Shown: in pieces, positions 1-6,686 of the stretch
Layout: every line of letters begins with the position of its first letter
Position numbering within the stretch: position 1 is the stretch's first letter
Assembly (NCBI GenBank): GCA_902765885.1
Contig: CACXBN010000327.1
Coordinates: forward strand, 1 to 13,598
From: an uncultured Ruminococcus sp.
GTDB lineage: Bacteria; Bacillota; Clostridia; Oscillospirales; CAG-272
DNA: 13,598 bases
Direction of reading: 5' to 3'
The notes under the pieces: model-generated
Told to the model about the DNA's origin: nothing
Seen by the model: only the letters and a program-made list of their open reading frames with translations
The model's database searches: none
Made by a program: the position numbers and the translations under genes

Positions 1-416
1 AGCTGAGACGCTATAGGATTTGCAACATCTTCTGATACTTTGTCGACAAATCCTTCACCCACACCGGTTGCTCCCCTGACTTTTTCTGCAAACGAGTTTA
101 TGGAAGTGCCATATCTGTTTAACATATCAACGAGGGATTTGGGTTCATCTGCAGCAACCTTCTCAAGGTTGAAAAGACCAGTTACACTGTCAAGCGAAAA
201 TCCCTGAAGTGTATTGCTGATGCCGTCTGCAATCTTATTGATTATGTATGTATCTTTAAGATAGTTTGCCAGAACAGGTGTGTAAGCATAGGCCAGAAAT
301 AATGAGACGACTGTTGAAACCAGTCCCATGATTGTTTTTATGAAGCCTCTTCTTGCTGCAAGGAATACTATCATTAAAAAAACTATAATGATGACTATAT
401 CTATGGCAAAATTCAA
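1..416 (-). CDS. CvpA-family inner membrane protein, 3' part beyond the window
   Basis: About 138 N-terminal residues are visible and the reading frame is still open at the left edge. The chain begins with a hydrophobic helix (about residues 4-20), then an Ala-Ala-Arg-Arg-Gly-Phe turn and a second hydrophobic helix (about 28-48). This is the usual opening of CvpA/colicin V production-type proteins, a family of multi-helix membrane proteins with no settled biochemical role. A polar, probably loop region follows (about 50-138). I chose a TTG start at 416 because a strong AGGAGGG lies 7 bases upstream; the first in-frame ATG would remove most of the first helix. It is the last visible gene of the ruvC-ecf-truA operon and follows the DUF5711 gene after 39 bases. 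The family call rests on the N-terminal pattern only and is fairly safe; function is not assigned. Confidence 0.72.
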   Translation of the reverse strand, partial: MNFAIDIVIIIVFLMIVFLAARRGFIKTIMGLVSTVVSLFLAYAYTPVLANYLKDTYIINKIADGISNTLQGFSLDSVTGLFNLEKVAADEPKSLVDMLNRYGTSINSFAEKVRGATGVGEGFVDKVSEDVANPIASQ

Positions 417-423
417 TTTATGG

Positions 424-430
424 CCCTCCT
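424..430 (-). promoter_or_regulatory. Shine-Dalgarno site of the CvpA gene
   Basis: AGGAGGG on the minus strand ends 7 bases before the TTG at 416. This strong match at ideal spacing decides for the TTG start, because no ATG or GTG lies at a suitable distance. Confidence 0.75.
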
Positions 431-455
431 CTTTCGAACTGAATCCTGTTTACAT

Positions 456-1661
456 TCAATCTGAAATAAGCAAAGTGGAATTCTCCCCACACAGAACGAC
501 TCCTTCTTTTACGGCGACAATCGAACTGATATGGGTCTCAAGTTTAGTAGGATTAAGTGAGTTGTCACTGTTAATTGTAATAACGCTGTCCCTGGTTAAA
601 AGATATCCGAAATGAGCATCTATTACTGAAGCTTTCACCTCAGTTATCCTGCCGTTATAACTGATTTCGGAAATCGTTTGACCATTGATAGAGTCTATCA
701 CCGTCACAAGGTTATTATATCCCAGTGTGTCATTACTTGAAACAATCAGACAGTATTTTTCCGAAAAATCTGCCAGTTTTATTTCATATCCTCTGAACTC
801 TCTCCTTGATATTATATTTCCGCCGTAATCAATCATATACATGCAGTTGTCACATAATACCATAAACCCGTTTTCATTCTTTTTTATTTTTAAAGGTATG
901 GAATTGTCTATCTTAACTTTTGCAACTGATTCATTCTTCCCTTTTTCACAGATATCAAGTTCCGTATAGAAATCATTTCCGGAATAAACTGCTGATGCGA
1001 TTCCTATATATTTTCCGTCAGATGATACGCACACATCAAGGACGTAATTTTCCTTGTTAACGGTTAAAATCTTTTTAAATGACGAATTAAAAAGCTCTGC
1101 TACGTATCTGGTCTTTCTTGATTTTGAAACTATAACATATGAACCTTCATCGGAGATATCAGCTGCTATGATTTTTCCTTCTGTTTTTCCGTTAAGAACC
1201 GATGCAAGCTGATTATATATTGAATAATCATAACTATCAAGGTCATAGACTAGAATATATTTATTTGAGGTAACGGATATAGGAGATGTATATGACAATT
1301 GGTCATTGACCAAAAGCTTTCCGGTAGAATCATAATACATATAAGACCCGTTGTTTATGATTGAAATTCCATTCTTGTAATACTTAAAATCAGAATCGGA
1401 TCCGCTGTTGTATACTATATTCTGATAGCTGGATTCCGAGAAACTGTCGATAGAACTGAAATCACGGAGGAGATATCTGAAATTCGCATATGTTATATAT
1501 TCGTTAAAATATATTATCGAAAATACAGCCGTAAGAATCAGGACTACAAGCATTACGAAGGAAACTATCAAATAAACTCTAGATACTCTCTTATAGTATT
1601 TATTTTCCTGAGGCACTATCTGACCGACAATTGCAAGCTGATTATTCTTTTTAGCAGTCAA
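456..1661 (-). CDS. DUF5711-type protein: membrane anchor plus putative beta-propeller
   Basis: This is a 401-residue protein with a short basic cytoplasmic tail, one strong hydrophobic segment (about residues 30-52) and a long outer domain. The outer domain is rich in short beta-like repeats with polar turns, such as SDEGSYVIVSKS and SSDGKYIGIASA. Aspartate-glycine turns recurring about every 40 residues suggest a WD40- or PQQ-like propeller; this is inference from the pattern. No catalytic motif was recognised. Length, topology and position before a CvpA-family gene match proteins annotated as DUF5711 in Clostridia, whose function is unknown. The start is TTG, supported by GGAGGG 6 bases upstream; no ATG alternative precedes the membrane segment. 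It lies 30 bases after truA and 39 before the CvpA gene. It could be an outward-facing scaffold or sensor acting with the CvpA-family protein, but nothing here proves it. Confidence 0.7.
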   Translation of the reverse strand: MTAKKNNQLAIVGQIVPQENKYYKRVSRVYLIVSFVMLVVLILTAVFSIIYFNEYITYANFRYLLRDFSSIDSFSESSYQNIVYNSGSDSDFKYYKNGISIINNGSYMYYDSTGKLLVNDQLSYTSPISVTSNKYILVYDLDSYDYSIYNQLASVLNGKTEGKIIAADISDEGSYVIVSKSRKTRYVAELFNSSFKKILTVNKENYVLDVCVSSDGKYIGIASAVYSGNDFYTELDICEKGKNESVAKVKIDNSIPLKIKKNENGFMVLCDNCMYMIDYGGNIISRREFRGYEIKLADFSEKYCLIVSSNDTLGYNNLVTVIDSINGQTISEISYNGRITEVKASVIDAHFGYLLTRDSVITINSDNSLNPTKLETHISSIVAVKEGVVLCGENSTLLISD

Positions 1662-1667
1662 AATTAT

Positions 1668-1673
1668 CCCTCC
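1668..1673 (-). promoter_or_regulatory. Shine-Dalgarno site of the DUF5711 gene
   Basis: GGAGGG on the minus strand (preceded by AAA) lies 6 bases before the TTG at 1661 and fixes that codon as the start. Confidence 0.75.
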
Positions 1674-1691
1674 TTTAAATCAAATACTAAT

Positions 1692-2480
1692 TCAGATTAA
1701 AGTCCAGTTTATCGGAACATCATATTTTATCCTGTAAAGATACAGCCCGTCAGGCGGAGCTGTTCTGCCTGCCTTGTTCCTGTCCATGTCTTCCAAAATA
1801 TGCGGTATGTCTTCAGGTTTGATTCTGCCGTATGCGCATTCGACAAGTGTTCCCGTGATGATCCGCACCATGTTGTATAAGAATCCGTTTGCATTTATGT
1901 AAAGATTGATAAAATCTCCGTTCCTGCTTATATTTAGCTGATTAACAGTGCGCACATGGTCAGTTACGGAACTGTCTGCCGAAGAAAAAGATGTGAAGTC
2001 ATGTGTTCCGAGAAGGAATTTTGATGAGGCAATCATTTCATCAAGCATTCTATCATCTATCTTTTTTTTCAAATGCCATGCTTTTTTATTGTAAAATGGG
2101 TTTGAACTGACAGAGTCGTACATTAAGTACATATATGTCTTGGATACTGCAGAATATCTGGGATGAAAATCAGAATCCGCGATTGATTCACCAATTATCG
2201 ATATATCTTCCGGCAGATACGGCCTTAACGCCCTGTGAACTTTGCCTACTGGAACAGTAAGCCAGTCATCTGACGTTTTGTCCCTTGGCTCAACGGAAAT
2301 GCAGTAATTGATGGCATGTACGCCGGCATCTGTCCTGCTTGAACCGGTAACATTGCATTGAAATCCGAGACAGCTTTCAAAGGCCTTTGTCAGGGTTTCC
2401 TGTATTGTAGGCTTATCTTTTTGTGCCTGATACCCGTAATAGCGGGAACCGTCATATGAAATATTCAAAATCAGTTTCAT
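1692..2480 (-). CDS. truA: tRNA pseudouridine(38-40) synthase TruA
   Basis: This 262-residue enzyme isomerises uridine to pseudouridine at positions 38-40 of the tRNA anticodon arm. The family's catalytic motif SSRTDAGVHA is at about residues 47-56, with catalytic Asp51 and its neighbouring Arg49. The N-terminal YDGSRYYGYQ segment and the later FLYNMVRIITGTLV segment (about residues 200-213) are also typical, and the length is normal. The ATG at 2480 lies only 6 bases after the ecfT stop and has only a weak ribosome binding site (GTGAT), so translation is probably coupled to ecfT. The order ecfA1-ecfA2-ecfT-truA is widely conserved in Firmicutes. The function is secure. Confidence 0.97.
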   Translation of the reverse strand: MKLILNISYDGSRYYGYQAQKDKPTIQETLTKAFESCLGFQCNVTGSSRTDAGVHAINYCISVEPRDKTSDDWLTVPVGKVHRALRPYLPEDISIIGESIADSDFHPRYSAVSKTYMYLMYDSVSSNPFYNKKAWHLKKKIDDRMLDEMIASSKFLLGTHDFTSFSSADSSVTDHVRTVNQLNISRNGDFINLYINANGFLYNMVRIITGTLVECAYGRIKPEDIPHILEDMDRNKAGRTAPPDGLYLYRIKYDVPINWTLI

Positions 2481-2486
2481 CTAATA

Positions 2487-3308
2487 TCACATCGAATAAA
2501 TCGGAATAAAAGTGTTCAGCAAAACTACGGCAACTCCCAGCACTATAATTACCAGAAGGAAAATCCAGTCTGCACATGATGTTTTCGGCACATTAAGTTT
2601 AGTTCTTCCGTCTCCTCCGGTATAGCATCTGCATTCCATCGCGGTTGCAAGTTCATCCGCACGCCTGAAAGCAGATATGAAGAGGGGGATCAGAATGGGA
2701 ATTAATGATTTTGCTCTTGAAATCAGCCCACCGCTTGTAAAATTGGCTCCCCTTGCTGTTTGAGCATTTATGATTTTATGTGTCTCATCAATAAGTGTAG
2801 GAATAAATCTCAAAGCAATGGTCATCATCATGGAAAACTCATGTACAGGAACATGCAATACCTTCAGAGGTCCAAGAAGATATTCAATTGCATCTGTAAG
2901 TTTTAAAGGGGTTGTAGTGTATGTCAGGAATACGGAGGTAGCCATTATCAGCAGGATTATTCTTGTAATAATGAGCAGAGAGTTTATTATGCCCTCCAAA
3001 TATATGTTTATTATCCAGAACTTTACGAGAAGTGTTTTTCCGGTAAACCAGAACATGTTTATAATTGCCGTCACTATGATGATAATCATCAGCGGTTTCA
3101 TGGCTTTTAAAAGAAGTCTCAACGGAATCTTAGTCATGATTATAAAAACAGCTGTTGCAACTATAAGCAATATAAAAGCGCTGACGCTATGTGCCAAGAA
3201 TATTATTACAATATATAGAATGGCGATGATTATTTTCATTCTTGCATCAAGCTGATGAATAACAGAATCGCCTTTTATATACTGGCCAAAAATTACATCT
3301 GATCCCAT
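2487..3308 (-). CDS. ecfT: ECF transporter transmembrane subunit EcfT
   Basis: This 273-residue membrane scaffold joins the two ATPases to exchangeable substrate-binding subunits in group II ECF vitamin transporters. Hydrophobic segments are visible at about residues 26-58, 70-88, 105-130, 202-212 and 246-268. The cytoplasmic coupling region carries the first Ala-Arg-Gly signature (185-187) and RADELATAME (216-225). The second signature reads Cys-Arg-Cys (226-228) where many family members have Ala-Arg-Gly; the central arginine that contacts the ATPase is kept, and Arg-Cys variants occur in clostridial relatives as far as I recall. The ATG at 3308 has AGGCGGA 6 bases upstream. It sits between ecfA2 (27 bases) and truA (6 bases). 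Thiamine delivery by the ThiT encoded at 6687-7496 is one likely use. Confidence 0.95.
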   Translation of the reverse strand: MGSDVIFGQYIKGDSVIHQLDARMKIIIAILYIVIIFLAHSVSAFILLIVATAVFIIMTKIPLRLLLKAMKPLMIIIIVTAIINMFWFTGKTLLVKFWIINIYLEGIINSLLIITRIILLIMATSVFLTYTTTPLKLTDAIEYLLGPLKVLHVPVHEFSMMMTIALRFIPTLIDETHKIINAQTARGANFTSGGLISRAKSLIPILIPLFISAFRRADELATAMECRCYTGGDGRTKLNVPKTSCADWIFLLVIIVLGVAVVLLNTFIPIYSM

Positions 3309-3314
3309 TAAAAG

Positions 3315-3332
3315 TCCGCCTTTCTGTGCGGA
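3315..3332 (-). promoter_or_regulatory. Small hairpin that covers the ecfT ribosome binding site
   Basis: In the transcript TCCGC (3332-3328) can pair with GCGGA (3319-3315) around an 8-base loop. The second arm contains most of the ecfT Shine-Dalgarno sequence. The hairpin begins only a few bases after the ecfA2 stop (3338-3336), so a ribosome finishing ecfA2 would open it. The stem is only 5 bp, so this is a candidate for translational coupling and not a proven element. Confidence 0.35.
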
Positions 3333-3335
3333 AAA

Positions 3336-4184
3336 TTATTTTTTGTATTTTTCTATAAGCTTGTCGACGGCATAGTCAACCGTATAGATATCATCACCGA
3401 TATCGATTCCATTTTTTTTCAGTGCTGCAGCAATGCGTGTGATCTGCGGAACATCGAGTCCGGTGGAAGTCAATAGCTCATGCTGAGAAAAAACTTCAGA
3501 ACATGTCCCATAGGCTATTACTTTGGATTTTGCCATCACTATAATATCATCACAATACATGGCCATGTCTTCCATACTGTGACTGACTATTATAACGGTA
3601 GTATTCTTGATTTTTGAAAACACCTTTATTCCGCCAAGAATATCACGTCTTCCTGCTGGGTCAAGTCCCGCAGCAGGTTCATCAAGAACAAGTATTTCCG
3701 GAGACATGGCTATTATGCCTGCCAAAGCTACCCTTCTTTTCTGACCGCCTGACAACTCGAAAGGAGACTTTTTGAGAATCTCCTTGCTTATCCCCGCGAA
3801 AAATGCTGCAGACTCCACCGTTTCATTCAGTTTTTCGCCTTCTATTCCCATGTTTTTCGGTCCGAATGCAATATCATCTTCAACAGTATCGGCAAACAGC
3901 TGGTATTCAGGATACTGCATGACAAGCCCTACTTTGAACCTTATGTCCCTAATCTTTTTTGGATCTGCCCAGATATTATTGCCGTTCAGGAGAATTTCGC
4001 CCTGATCAGGTTTGATCAGCCCGTTCAGCATCTGAACCAGTGTCGACTTACCGCTGCCTGTGTGACCTATCAGGCCTGTAATACCGCTGTCTATTTTCAG
4101 TGATACATCATCTACTGCGGTGATTTTTGAAGGTAAGGATTTATTATATGTGTAACTTACATTTTTCAGTTCGATAGATGCCAT
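3336..4184 (-). CDS. ecfA2: ECF transporter ATPase EcfA2
   Basis: This 282-residue ABC-type ATPase pairs with EcfA1 to drive the shared ECF transporter. Walker A GHTGSGKST is at 40-48, the Q-loop MQYPEYQLF at 89-97 (Gln90), the ABC signature LSGGQKRR at 144-151, Walker B ILVLDEPAAGLDP at 164-176 (Asp168, Glu169), and the switch histidine is His202. The EcfA-specific C-terminal motif LDVPQ is at 243-247. MQYPEYQLF, in contrast to FQNPDNQ in its neighbour, identifies this copy as EcfA2. All ATPase residues are intact. The ATG at 4184 follows the ecfA1 stop by 7 bases, and its ribosome binding site GGAG (4198-4195) lies at the very end of ecfA1, which suggests coupled translation and equal subunit amounts. 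Confidence 0.96.
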   Translation of the reverse strand: MASIELKNVSYTYNKSLPSKITAVDDVSLKIDSGITGLIGHTGSGKSTLVQMLNGLIKPDQGEILLNGNNIWADPKKIRDIRFKVGLVMQYPEYQLFADTVEDDIAFGPKNMGIEGEKLNETVESAAFFAGISKEILKKSPFELSGGQKRRVALAGIIAMSPEILVLDEPAAGLDPAGRRDILGGIKVFSKIKNTTVIIVSHSMEDMAMYCDDIIVMAKSKVIAYGTCSEVFSQHELLTSTGLDVPQITRIAAALKKNGIDIGDDIYTVDYAVDKLIEKYKK

Positions 4185-4191
4185 CTCAGTA

Positions 4192-5058
4192 CTACTCCAC
4201 AGATGAAAACTCTTTTGAAACTATTTCGGCAACGGCTTCAGGATCGAATACTGTTATAGGAAAAGAATATCCGTAATGGTTGAGCTTATATAAAAACTCT
4301 GTTGTCTGAGGCACATCAAGTCCTATATCCCACATCTTCTGCGGATCGCCGAATATTTTCTCAGGAGTATCCGAAGCGACAATCCGGCCTTCATTCATAA
4401 CCAGAATCTTATCAGCCATCGATGCTTCGTTCATATAATGTGTGATGAGAATTACCGTTATATTGTGCTCTCGATTCAGCTTTTTGATTATATTGAGCAC
4501 ATCTTTTCGTCCTATAGGGTCAAGCATGGCAGTTGATTCATCAAATATGATACATTTTCTCCTCATTGCGATTACTCCTGCTATCGCAACTCGCTGTTTC
4601 TGACCACCGGATAATTTTGCCACGGGATGTTCTCGGTATTCGTACATTCCGACTTCTTTAAGAGCATTATCTACTCTTTCGCGTATTTCAACAGATGGTA
4701 TTCCAAGATTTTCACAGCCGAATGCAACATCCTCTTCAACGATCGTCGCGACTATCTGGTTATCTGGATTCTGAAATACCATACCGACTTCTTTTCTTAT
4801 ATCCATGATTTCTTCGTCTGTGATATTCTCAGAATTCACATCCTTCCCCATGATTGTCAGAGAACCGGTCTGAGACTCAAGTATCATACACAATATTTTT
4901 GCCAGAGTTGATTTACCGCTTCCATTATGCCCGAGAATAGCCGTAAAAGTGCCTTCTTCTATTTCAAAAGAGATATTTTTTAAGGCATCAACTTTTGGTG
5001 TGCTTTCGGTTTCCGGATATGAAAAGTTAAGATTTTCAGCTTTTATAACAATTGACAT
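4192..5058 (-). CDS. ecfA1: ECF transporter ATPase EcfA1
   Basis: This 288-residue ABC-type ATPase is the partner of EcfA2. Walker A GHNGSGKST is at 43-51, the Q-loop FQNPDNQ begins at residue 95 (Gln96), LSGGQKQR is at 149-156, and Walker B CIIFDESTAMLDP runs from 169 to 181 with Asp173 and Glu174. The switch histidine is His207 and the C-terminal LDVPQ motif is at 247-251. The DESTAMLDP form of Walker B and FQNPDNQ are typical of EcfA1. I start at the ATG at 5058, 5 bases after a GGGGA stretch, rather than at the in-frame TTG at 5073, which has no usable ribosome binding site. The gene follows the methyltransferase after 21 bases and opens the ecfA1-ecfA2-ecfT-truA block. Confidence 0.95.
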   Translation of the reverse strand: MSIVIKAENLNFSYPETESTPKVDALKNISFEIEEGTFTAILGHNGSGKSTLAKILCMILESQTGSLTIMGKDVNSENITDEEIMDIRKEVGMVFQNPDNQIVATIVEEDVAFGCENLGIPSVEIRERVDNALKEVGMYEYREHPVAKLSGGQKQRVAIAGVIAMRRKCIIFDESTAMLDPIGRKDVLNIIKKLNREHNITVILITHYMNEASMADKILVMNEGRIVASDTPEKIFGDPQKMWDIGLDVPQTTEFLYKLNHYGYSFPITVFDPEAVAEIVSKEFSSVE

Positions 5059-5079
5059 AATATTCCCCGTCAATGTGAA

Positions 5080-5955
5080 TTAAAATGTAGCCCTCACTGA
5101 TGCTCCGCTTGGGAGAAAAAGTCCTGATTTTTTAACAGGTATACACGTTTCACCCGTGTCAAATCTGACTTTTGATTTTAGTGAATCAGGCAGTGAACAA
5201 TGCAGGATATACTGCAGCGTCATTGGAGAAAGACCTTTTGTATATGAGTTAATAAGGAAAAATACGGGTTCATCCGAAAGAACGCTGCATGAGAGTCTGA
5301 TGAGCTCTTCCACAGAATTTTCGAGCGTCCACAGTTCACCGTTTGGCCCTCTTCCGTATGACGGAGGATCCATTATGATTCCGTCATACCTGTTTCCTCT
5401 TCTGATTTCCCTTTCGATAAATTTTTTACAGTCATCAACTATATATCTGCAAGGTGAATCGCCTAGTCCTGACAGTTCCATGTTTTCTTTAGCGGCAGAT
5501 ACCATTCCCTTTGAGGCATCGACATGAACGACAGTTGCTCCGGCTTTTGAGCACGCAACCGTGGCAGCCCCGGTATAAGCAAACATATTCAGAACTGACG
5601 GTGTGATACCCGATTTGTTTTTGCGTTCACGGATAACATTTGAGACAAAATCCCAATTGGAAGCCTGTTCCGGAAATATACCTGTATGTTTGAATCCCAT
5701 AGGTTTTATTTTGAAAGAAAGGTCTTTGTATCTGATGTTCCATGACTCAGGCATCTTGTTGACGACCCAGTTGCCTCCGCCTTTTATTCTTTTATAAACA
5801 CCGTCGGGAGTATTCCATCTGGGATCTGTTCTTTTACCTTTCCAGATGACCTGGGGGTCCGGCCTTATCAGGATGTATTTTTCCCATCTTTCAAGTCTCT
5901 CTCCGTCGGAGCACTCTATGAGTTCATAATCTTTCCATTCATTCGAAAAAAACAT
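5080..5955 (-). CDS. Class I SAM-dependent methyltransferase of the COG1092 type, target unknown
   Basis: This is a 291-residue protein. The SAM-binding fold is clear: LNMFAYTGAAT (122-132) is motif I, an acidic residue ends the second strand (Asp146 in HVDAS), Asp175 follows in VDDC, and DPPSYGRGPNGELW (196-209) is the catalytic-side motif. These resemble RlmI-like rRNA methyltransferases, but there is no N-terminal PUA domain. The final-strand motif reads FLINSYTKGLS (233-243), without the cysteine expected there in cytosine-C5 enzymes. A nucleic-acid target is likely by homology, but base and position are unknown. I use the ATG at 5955, 7 bases after a weak GGTG; a TTG two codons earlier is too close to it. 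The gene sits 20 bases after ruvC and 21 before ecfA1. Confidence 0.82.
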   Translation of the reverse strand: MFFSNEWKDYELIECSDGERLERWEKYILIRPDPQVIWKGKRTDPRWNTPDGVYKRIKGGGNWVVNKMPESWNIRYKDLSFKIKPMGFKHTGIFPEQASNWDFVSNVIRERKNKSGITPSVLNMFAYTGAATVACSKAGATVVHVDASKGMVSAAKENMELSGLGDSPCRYIVDDCKKFIEREIRRGNRYDGIIMDPPSYGRGPNGELWTLENSVEELIRLSCSVLSDEPVFFLINSYTKGLSPMTLQYILHCSLPDSLKSKVRFDTGETCIPVKKSGLFLPSGASVRATF

Positions 5956-5975
5956 ATTCAAGCACCAATCGTTTA

Positions 5976-6506
5976 TTATTTTATTTTTCCTGCCATAGAC
6001 GTTGGTTTATTGTAGTATTCTGCCAATCGGGATGTGCCTGTGTGAGCATGACATATAGCAGCCGCAAGTGCATCCGCAGTATCATCGGGTTTCGGGGCTT
6101 CCCTGAGCCCGAGGAACATGGTAACCATGTCAATGACCTGCTTTTTTTGTGCACGTCCATATCCTACAACAGCCTGTTTTATCTGAAGAGGCGTATACTC
6201 GAAAATAGGCAGATTATGTTGTCTGCATGATAAGAGAATACAGCCCCTGGCCTCTGCCACGATGATTCCGGTTTTTTGGTTAGTATTAAAAAACAGCTCC
6301 TCAATGGCAACCGCTTCCGGTTTATGCTTTTCAATAATAATATTCAAAGAATCGTAAACGTCTTTTATTCTGTCTTCTGTTTTTTCTTCGGAAGGCGTAG
6401 TAATGGATCCGAAAGCGACAGGCTTGATCTTTGTCCCCATCCCATTGTAGTCAATGACACCCCATCCTACTATTGCAATTCCGGGGTCTATTCCAAGAAT
6501 AATCAT
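5976..6506 (-). CDS. ruvC: Holliday junction resolvase RuvC
   Basis: This 176-residue endonuclease cleaves Holliday junctions symmetrically during recombination and repair, normally with the RuvAB branch-migration motor. The four acidic metal ligands of the RNase H-like fold are present: Asp7 in LGIDPG, Glu69 in AIEELFF, and Asp142 and Asp145 in DDTADALAAAICHAH. The length is normal for the family. The ATG at 6506 has AGGTG 7 bases upstream and gives the standard N-terminus. An ATG six codons earlier (6524) falls where transcription would barely have begun and is not used here. It is the first gene after a strong promoter. Neither ruvA nor ruvB follows, which is a common arrangement elsewhere. 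Confidence 0.97.
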   Translation of the reverse strand: MIILGIDPGIAIVGWGVIDYNGMGTKIKPVAFGSITTPSEEKTEDRIKDVYDSLNIIIEKHKPEAVAIEELFFNTNQKTGIIVAEARGCILLSCRQHNLPIFEYTPLQIKQAVVGYGRAQKKQVIDMVTMFLGLREAPKPDDTADALAAAICHAHTGTSRLAEYYNKPTSMAGKIK

Positions 6507-6513
6507 TAGTATA

Positions 6514-6518
6514 CACCT
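6514..6518 (-). promoter_or_regulatory. Shine-Dalgarno site of ruvC
   Basis: AGGTG on the minus strand lies 7 bases before the ATG at 6506. It supports that start over the in-frame ATG at 6524, which lies upstream of this site. Confidence 0.65.
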
Positions 6519-6537
6519 GCACATATTATATCATTTT

Positions 6538-6567
6538 ATTATACCATACCGATTAATGTCTTGTCAA
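6538..6567 (-). promoter_or_regulatory. Sigma-70/SigA-type promoter of the ruvC-ecf-truA operon
   Basis: The -35 box TTGACA (6567-6562) and -10 box TATAAT (6543-6538) match consensus exactly and are 18 bases apart. Transcription should begin near 6531, about 25 bases before the start codon of ruvC, leaving just enough room for its ribosome binding site. A second TATAAT occurs at 6530-6525 but has no -35 at proper spacing. Confidence 0.82.
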
Positions 6568-6629
6568 AAATTATTTATCCGTAATGGCCTCCTGATCCTA
6601 TGCTTTTACGGTGAAATTTTACTATGAAT

Positions 6630-6671
6630 AATAATAAAAACGGTACGTAAGATTAATAATCCTACGTACCC
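6630..6671 (-). terminator. Rho-independent terminator after thiT
   Basis: In the transcript GGTACGTA (6670-6663) pairs with TACGTACC (6649-6642). After one mismatch the stem continues as GATT/AATC around a 3-base loop. It is followed by GTTTTTATTATT. The hairpin begins about 16 bases after the thiT stop, so thiT is separated from the ruvC operon, which starts at its own promoter just downstream. Strand and gene order fit well. Confidence 0.9.
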
Positions 6672-6686
6672 GGATATCATTTTGTG

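Noticed and set aside
5059..5073. Upstream TTG start for ecfA1
   Set aside because: No ribosome binding site precedes it, whereas the ATG at 5058 has GGGGA nearby and gives the usual EcfA1 N-terminus.
6507..6524. Upstream ATG start for ruvC
   Set aside because: It lies only about 7 bases from the predicted transcription start and upstream of the ribosome binding site; RuvC proteins begin close to the IDPG motif.
6525..6530. Second TATAAT just downstream of the ruvC promoter -10 box
   Set aside because: No -35 box lies 16-18 bases upstream, and transcription from it would start almost at the ruvC ribosome binding site.
6588..6593. Orphan AGGAGG on the minus strand between thiT and ruvC
   Set aside because: It lies upstream of the ruvC promoter and no ATG, GTG or TTG follows within a usable distance, so no small gene can be supported.
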